From assembly GCA_965230495.1 (NCBI GenBank), contig OZ246004.1, positions 1,426,001-1,490,000 on the forward strand: a stretch of 64,000 nucleotides of DNA, in the 5' to 3' direction. The position numbers and the translations under genes are program-made. The number at the start of each line of letters is the position of its first letter. The stretch's first letter is position 1. This document shows positions 59,942 to 64,000 of this stretch, piece after piece. The stretch comes from JACJYM01 sp965230495. Lineage in GTDB: Bacteria > Bacteroidota > Bacteroidia > Chitinophagales > Saprospiraceae. Under the pieces are notes generated by a model. That model searched no databases, was not told the DNA's origin, and worked only from the letters and a program-made list of their open reading frames with translations.

Positions 59942-62290
59942 TTATTGACTTTTTGTAGACCGAGGTTTTTCCTTCAAATTACCCATTCTGTAAGTTACCA
60001 CGGCTCCAAATTGAGCAGGTAATGACTTACGTACTGAATTAAGACTAAAATTTGGAGCATTGATATCAGAAACTACTTCTTGAGATCTAAGAATATCTGT
60101 ATATCTAAGAGTTAAATTTAGTCTGTCATTTAAAAAGCTTTTTCTGATATTAGCGTTAATGATGCCATTTCCCTCACTTTTACCTTGAATACTTAACTCC
60201 GGTCCATTATATCTACCATTTAACGAAAGTTTTAAATCCCATGGAGCACTAATATCAATTCTACTATTAATATTATAACTGGCAGTACTTAGTTCAATTC
60301 CATCTCTATTTTGCCTACTATCATAAAAACTTCCCCCCACATTAATTCTCATTAACTGACTCAAACTACCGGATAAACTAACCTGAACACCTGCATTAGT
60401 CAAAGTTCCATTATTTTGGTAGGTATTGATTTTGATTCCGTCATCATTTACTATGTTAAAGCTAGAAATTGTATTTACGTTCTTTCTCCAAAAGGCAGTC
60501 GATCCAATATTAAATTTTCCGAGGTAAAAACCATAATTTAATTCTACCTCATGACTCCTTTCCGGTTCTAAATTGGCATTACCATATCTAATGTCAAGAC
60601 CATCTACGCTTGTTCTAATATTTGGATTCAGGAACCAAGCATTTGGAACCTCATTTCCATATTTATAACTAAGGCCTATTTCGTTGGTACTAGTAAGTTT
60701 TTGATTCAATGATATTTTGGGAACAAGGAATAAATAGTCATTGTCTACGACGGTTGTTTGATCGTATATATTATCGTATTTAAAATACACTTGTCCCAGG
60801 TCAAAAGCAAGTGATGTATTTTCAAATCTTTTTGAATAACTTACACTGAACTCTTGAGTCATAGACCCTTCTTCATTGATATAAGACATTGCTTCGTCTT
60901 TAACTAAGTGTGTTCCCATAGAACCAACGAAAAAATCTTGTACAACTTCGTTAGGAAATTCATACTCGAATTCAAAATCTAAACTATAGCTGCTAGTACT
61001 ATCAATTGGATCAAAGAATTCCAGATCGATATCCAATGAATTGTTTTTAGAGTTATTATCTTCTCGTTGCCTTTGGGTTTCTCCAGATCTATTAAGTGTA
61101 TTTTCCGAAAAATTATCGAATTTAAAAAGCTCTACGCCTACATCGAATGTTAGTTCTTTCTCTTCTTCGTCAAAATATTTAAACAATTCCAATCCCGCAT
61201 AGTACCCCTTACCTGAATAGAGACTATTATCAAGAATATCGTAAGAATTAGTCAGTATGTTTTCTCTACTATAAATATTACTTTCTTCTTCACTATTGTT
61301 ATCATTATTCCACTCATAATAACCTAAATATGGACTCACAATAAACTTATTATTTACTTCAAATTCCGGAGCCCATCCAGCATATACCCCATGTCCCCTA
61401 TAATCACTTTCAGACGATCTCTGAATTAGGTAAAGTTCCTCTTCGTTAATATTGGTAAGAGACGAATTATAATTTGATTTATTTCTATATTCCCATCTAC
61501 CAGCCCAGAGTGAGCTTGAAAAATTACCATTCTTATATGTAAAATTACCGCTAAATGTCTTTGCTCCCAGATCATTGTATCGTGACCACAAATTAACCAA
61601 AGAACCCTTTTGTGGTCTCTTGTTTGTCACAATATTAATTACGGCCGCATTTGTCTTGGTATATTTGGCAGGAGGATTCGTCATTATTTCAATAGCCACT
61701 ACCTGATCTGAGGGAATGAGTCTAAGTACTGTAGCCAAATCGTTTGCCCGAATTTTCGGTTCTCTTCCATCTACTAGAATAACCGTGCCTATTTTCCCTG
61801 GAACAGAAGGGTTACCATCGAAATCCATATTAACTAGAGGTACCATCTCCAAAAGTTGAGATACATTGCTGTTCGATTTTCTTAAGGATTCAGATACGTA
61901 TACAACTTTTTTATCAATACCTGCTTTTACTTCGTTTCTAAATTCAGAGATCACCAATTCATCCAAGTTTTCTCCTCCTACTTCAAGCATCACATTCTCC
62001 ATTTTAATATCCCTCGATAAACTAATGGTATCGGAATAGCTCTTAAATCCTATAAAATCAATATGCAGTTGATAATTTCCCGTTGGAGCATTCAATATAA
62101 ATTCTCCTTTTTCATCACTAAAAGTTCCATCGACAAAGAAGGTATCTTGTTTTAGGTATATATTAGCAAATTCGATCGCCTCGTTATTAGGGTCAACCAC
62201 TTTTCCACTAATAGAATACTGCTGAGATATTAAGAAAGATGAGAAAAGAAAGCAACAAATAAAAAGGAAAGCTCTACACATTCTACCCAA
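59942..62290 (-). CDS. TonB-dependent-receptor-like outer-membrane beta-barrel protein
   Basis: 782 residues. Signal peptide (FLFICCFLFSSFLISQQ), then a CarboxypepD_reg-like domain (about 24-105, ISGKVVDPNNEAIEFANIYL), a plug-like domain (about 115-215, LLEMVPLVNMDFDGNPSVPG and IVTNKRP) and a barrel of the OMP_b-brl_3 type with a terminal RMGNLKEKPR. No Ton box is clear. It should import or bind a substrate at the outer membrane; substrate unknown. The TonB-like transducer at 26302 could serve it. Confidence 0.88.
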   Translation of the reverse strand: MGRMCRAFLFICCFLFSSFLISQQYSISGKVVDPNNEAIEFANIYLKQDTFFVDGTFSDEKGEFILNAPTGNYQLHIDFIGFKSYSDTISLSRDIKMENVMLEVGGENLDELVISEFRNEVKAGIDKKVVYVSESLRKSNSNVSQLLEMVPLVNMDFDGNPSVPGKIGTVILVDGREPKIRANDLATVLRLIPSDQVVAIEIMTNPPAKYTKTNAAVINIVTNKRPQKGSLVNLWSRYNDLGAKTFSGNFTYKNGNFSSSLWAGRWEYRNKSNYNSSLTNINEEELYLIQRSSESDYRGHGVYAGWAPEFEVNNKFIVSPYLGYYEWNNDNNSEEESNIYSRENILTNSYDILDNSLYSGKGYYAGLELFKYFDEEEKELTFDVGVELFKFDNFSENTLNRSGETQRQREDNNSKNNSLDIDLEFFDPIDSTSSYSLDFEFEYEFPNEVVQDFFVGSMGTHLVKDEAMSYINEEGSMTQEFSVSYSKRFENTSLAFDLGQVYFKYDNIYDQTTVVDNDYLFLVPKISLNQKLTSTNEIGLSYKYGNEVPNAWFLNPNIRTSVDGLDIRYGNANLEPERSHEVELNYGFYLGKFNIGSTAFWRKNVNTISSFNIVNDDGIKINTYQNNGTLTNAGVQVSLSGSLSQLMRINVGGSFYDSRQNRDGIELSTASYNINSRIDISAPWDLKLSLNGRYNGPELSIQGKSEGNGIINANIRKSFLNDRLNLTLRYTDILRSQEVVSDINAPNFSLNSVRKSLPAQFGAVVTYRMGNLKEKPRSTKSQ

Positions 62291-62414
62291 AGATTGAAAT
62301 TAAACAAAATTCTTAACGTAAACCGTTACTGTGAAACTTGGATAAAAATGACAAATAGATTTATGCAAAAGTTGCTTATTAGCTATTTTAACAATTAATT
62401 AAATTCCATAATAT

Positions 62415-62915
62415 TTAAATGCCCACCTTCTTACTTCTTCTTTCCATCAATATATTATCTTTCCATTCCCCTCTAAGATTTCCTATTTTTTCTCTACATC
62501 CAATTTTTCTGAAACCACATTTTTCATGCAGAGCAATACTCCCATAGTTTTCGCTAAATATACCTGCCTGTAAAGTCCAAATACCGTTTCTTTCGCTAAT
62601 TACAATAAGATTTTCTAACAAGAATTTTCCAATTCCCTTTCTCCTTGATTTCGCAGATACATATATACTGAGTTCTGCTACTCCAGTATATACACATCTA
62701 TCAGATACCGGAGACAAGGCTGCCCAACCAACGATTTTCCCAGCAGAATCAACCGCAGCAATTCTCCCGAAATCAAAATGCCCCTTACTCCAAATTTCGA
62801 AAGAAGGAAGGTTAGTTTCGAAAGTAGCAACACCGGTATCAATTCCTTGTTGATATATTTCCATTATATACCGAAAATTAGTGGAATCAATTCTCCGAAG
62901 TGTCAAATCATACAT
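62415..62915 (-). CDS. GNAT acetyltransferase (phosphinothricin acetyltransferase-like, possibly ArsN1)
   Basis: 166 residues from the ATG giving MYDLTLRRIDSTNF, four bases after DUF6428; the longer frame from 62951 overlaps that gene. The acetyl-CoA motif VSAKSRRKGIGKFLLENLI and GVATFETNLPSFEIW with a WAALSPVSDR strand are typical of the phosphinothricin/methionine sulfoximine acetyltransferase group. ArsN1 enzymes that acetylate an organoarsenical belong to this group, and the operon with ArsR and DUF6428 points that way, but the substrate is not proven. Confidence 0.82.
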   Translation of the reverse strand: MYDLTLRRIDSTNFRYIMEIYQQGIDTGVATFETNLPSFEIWSKGHFDFGRIAAVDSAGKIVGWAALSPVSDRCVYTGVAELSIYVSAKSRRKGIGKFLLENLIVISERNGIWTLQAGIFSENYGSIALHEKCGFRKIGCREKIGNLRGEWKDNILMERRSKKVGI

Positions 62916-62919
62916 ACAA

Positions 62920-63384
62920 TTAACAACATCCTGAGCCCGGTGTACAACCACCGGTTACTAATTCAGATAAAGATACTTTCTTCTTATTCTCAGGAATTCC
63001 ACACATATCTTGAGCCAAACAAGCTGTCTTTTTCGCCAAAAGTAGGAACGATTCTCCATCATGTCCCAATTCATATTTCCCAATCGTTTCTCCTTGATAT
63101 TCCACTTCCACGTCCAGATCTGCAATTCCAATAGTCTTTTGACATAATTCGATAATATTAATCAGCTTTTCCGGATGTAATCTATGATCGTAATCATTTG
63201 CTTCCCAGAGTTGAAAAACTGCCACTTTTTCAGCTCTCACCACACCTCCGCAGTCTACAAAATCCTTTTGGACCTGTCCTACTTCTGTTACATGGAAATG
63301 AGAAGGTACTAATGCTCCATTGGGAAGTGTAAAACTAATTTTATCGGACTGTTCCAAAATTGATTTCACCTGTGATAATTTCAT
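62920..63384 (-). CDS. DUF6428 family protein
   Basis: 154 residues, cytoplasmic. PNGALVPSHFHVTEVGQVQK, VDCGGVVRAEKVAVFQLWEA and NDYDHRLHPEKLINIIELC are the family core, and the tail ends in TGGCTPGSGCC, a Cys-rich end that could bind thiophilic metalloids. The family is regularly found in arsenic operons between an ArsR regulator and a reductase. Here it is 18 bases after the regulator. The function is unknown. Confidence 0.85.
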   Translation of the reverse strand: MKLSQVKSILEQSDKISFTLPNGALVPSHFHVTEVGQVQKDFVDCGGVVRAEKVAVFQLWEANDYDHRLHPEKLINIIELCQKTIGIADLDVEVEYQGETIGKYELGHDGESFLLLAKKTACLAQDMCGIPENKKKVSLSELVTGGCTPGSGCC

Positions 63385-63402
63385 GTGTTTAATTTAATTT
63401 TA

Positions 63403-63735
63403 TTAACAACAACTATTTATTTGTTTAGAAATCGAAGCAAAAAACTTCGTAAAATAATTTTTTATTATTTCAAATCCAGATGGATCTATACAATAGCAAA
63501 CACTTGTCCCCTCAATACTTCCCTTTATTAAACCAATACTTTTGAGTTCTTTCAAATGCTGTGATATGGTAGCTTGTGCCAATCCTATTTCCTCAACTAA
63601 ATCTCCACAAATACATGTATTTCTTTCTACAAGATGACTAAGTATAGTTATTCTAGCCGGATGTCCTAAAACTTTAGCCACTTTCGCCAAGTTATTTTGT
63701 TCTTCTGTAAAAATGTCAGATTTTGTCAAACCCAT
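63403..63735 (-). CDS. ArsR-family transcriptional repressor
   Basis: 110 residues. Winged helix-turn-helix with ILSHLVERNTCICGDLVEEI and LAQATISQHLKELKSIGLIK. The CICGDLV segment carries the Cys pair that binds As(III) or Sb(III) in ArsR proteins, and two more Cys end the protein (NSCC). It should repress the operon until metalloid binds. An imperfect palindrome lies 12 bases upstream of its start. Confidence 0.9.
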   Translation of the reverse strand: MGLTKSDIFTEEQNNLAKVAKVLGHPARITILSHLVERNTCICGDLVEEIGLAQATISQHLKELKSIGLIKGSIEGTSVCYCIDPSGFEIIKNYFTKFFASISKQINSCC

Positions 63736-63747
63736 ATATATCGCTTT

Positions 63748-63763
63748 ATTGCAATATTACGAT
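63748..63763 (-). promoter_or_regulatory. candidate operator of the ArsR operon
   Basis: Imperfect palindrome ATCGTAAT-ATTGCAAT read on the minus strand (6 of 8 positions symmetric), 12 bases before the regulator ATG. The position fits autorepression; no direct evidence. Confidence 0.4.
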
Positions 63764-63843
63764 AAATATAGTGAAACAAAGAAAATACATTAAATAATCT
63801 TGAGCTATTACTCTGCCATATTCTAAAATCGAATACTACATAC

Positions 63844-64000
63844 CTACACTCTTAGCTTAATATTTTGTTCGGGAATGATATACCTTATCCTTCTTCCAAT
63901 ACTCTTTTTAAATTTTGAAAAGGCGACCTGAGCTTCTTTAACAACCTCTTCTTTAAAATTGGAAAAACAATGCTGACGAACTTTGTTTTGGGTATAAACT
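63844..64000 (-). CDS. C-terminal fragment of an unidentified gene running off the right edge
   Basis: On the minus strand a frame is open from the edge for 51 codons to a TAG at 63846-63844, with a basic, protein-like composition (KEEVVKEAQVAFSKFKKSIG then RRIRYIIPEQNIKLRV). The start lies outside the window. Not recognised; it could also be chance open frame. Confidence 0.45.
   Translation of the reverse strand, partial: VYTQNKVRQHCFSNFKEEVVKEAQVAFSKFKKSIGRRIRYIIPEQNIKLRV

Noticed and set aside
1..64000. Search for tRNA, rRNA, CRISPR arrays, insertion sequences and prophage
   Set aside because: Intergenic gaps are short and show no cloverleaf, spaced repeats, transposase or phage structural genes.

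Overview
The window comes from an AT-rich member of the Bacteroidota. It carries type IX secretion (T9SS) and gliding genes (porV, porU, a porP/sprF-like gene, gldJ), a T9SS-sorted secreted protein, many lipobox lipoproteins, an outer-membrane receptor of the CarboxypepD_reg plus beta-barrel type, menaquinone synthesis by the futalosine route (mqnC), and several TAnnTTTG promoter boxes typical of the phylum. The repeat lipoproteins and the CRTAC1-like/haloperoxidase pair suggest a marine, Saprospiria-like lineage, but that is only a guess. No rRNA, tRNA, CRISPR array, insertion sequence or prophage was seen. Gene density is high, and the only gene-free stretch over 300 bases lies between groEL and atpD.

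Layout. 1-3268 (+): a 5'-truncated T9SS cargo protein and a porin. 3265-7924 (-): a vanadium-haloperoxidase-like lipoprotein followed by a large FG-GAP/ASPIC-UnbV lipoprotein. 8017-12414 (-): a tight three-gene operon of P-loop ATPase, MscS-like channel and cation/proton antiporter, the best candidate here for an undescribed system. 12587-16619 (-): atpD-atpC and groES-groEL, each pair ending in a clear terminator. 16842-26188: the T9SS/gliding cluster, with porU and porV on the minus strand and porP/sprF-like, gldJ and murF on the plus strand. 26302-31110: a TonB-like energy transducer and SppA, facing an overlapping four-gene lipoprotein operon that contains a stand-alone copy of the same TonB C-terminal domain. 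31240-39019: a DUF1761 membrane protein, an O-methyltransferase, RpoN, a double-OmpA protein, an acyl-CoA ligase and two PH-domain membrane proteins. 39153-42512 (+): a Cys-bounded repeat lipoprotein, an ECF sigma factor and a protein that looks like an inner-membrane anti-sigma element fused to an outer-membrane barrel. 42515-50417: a c-type-heme lipoprotein, metG, a CYTH protein, an RluA-type pseudouridine synthase with a large unassigned N-terminus, then mqnC, a purine nucleoside phosphorylase and panC. 50422-56425: a lipid-kinase-like protein, then panD, a flippase-like protein, rfaE2, a Nif3-like protein, a zinc-ribbon protein and a TPR protein. 56485-63735: small secreted or lipoproteins, an outer-membrane receptor, and an ArsR, DUF6428, acetyltransferase operon. 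A truncated minus-strand gene runs off the right edge.

How they fit. Much of the window is about the envelope: export through PorU/PorV/GldJ, TonB-type energy coupling, SppA, OmpA-like and lipoprotein surface components, and one possible envelope-sensing sigma pathway. The rest is core metabolism in short operons. Functions rest on motif and family recognition by reading; no database search was run.
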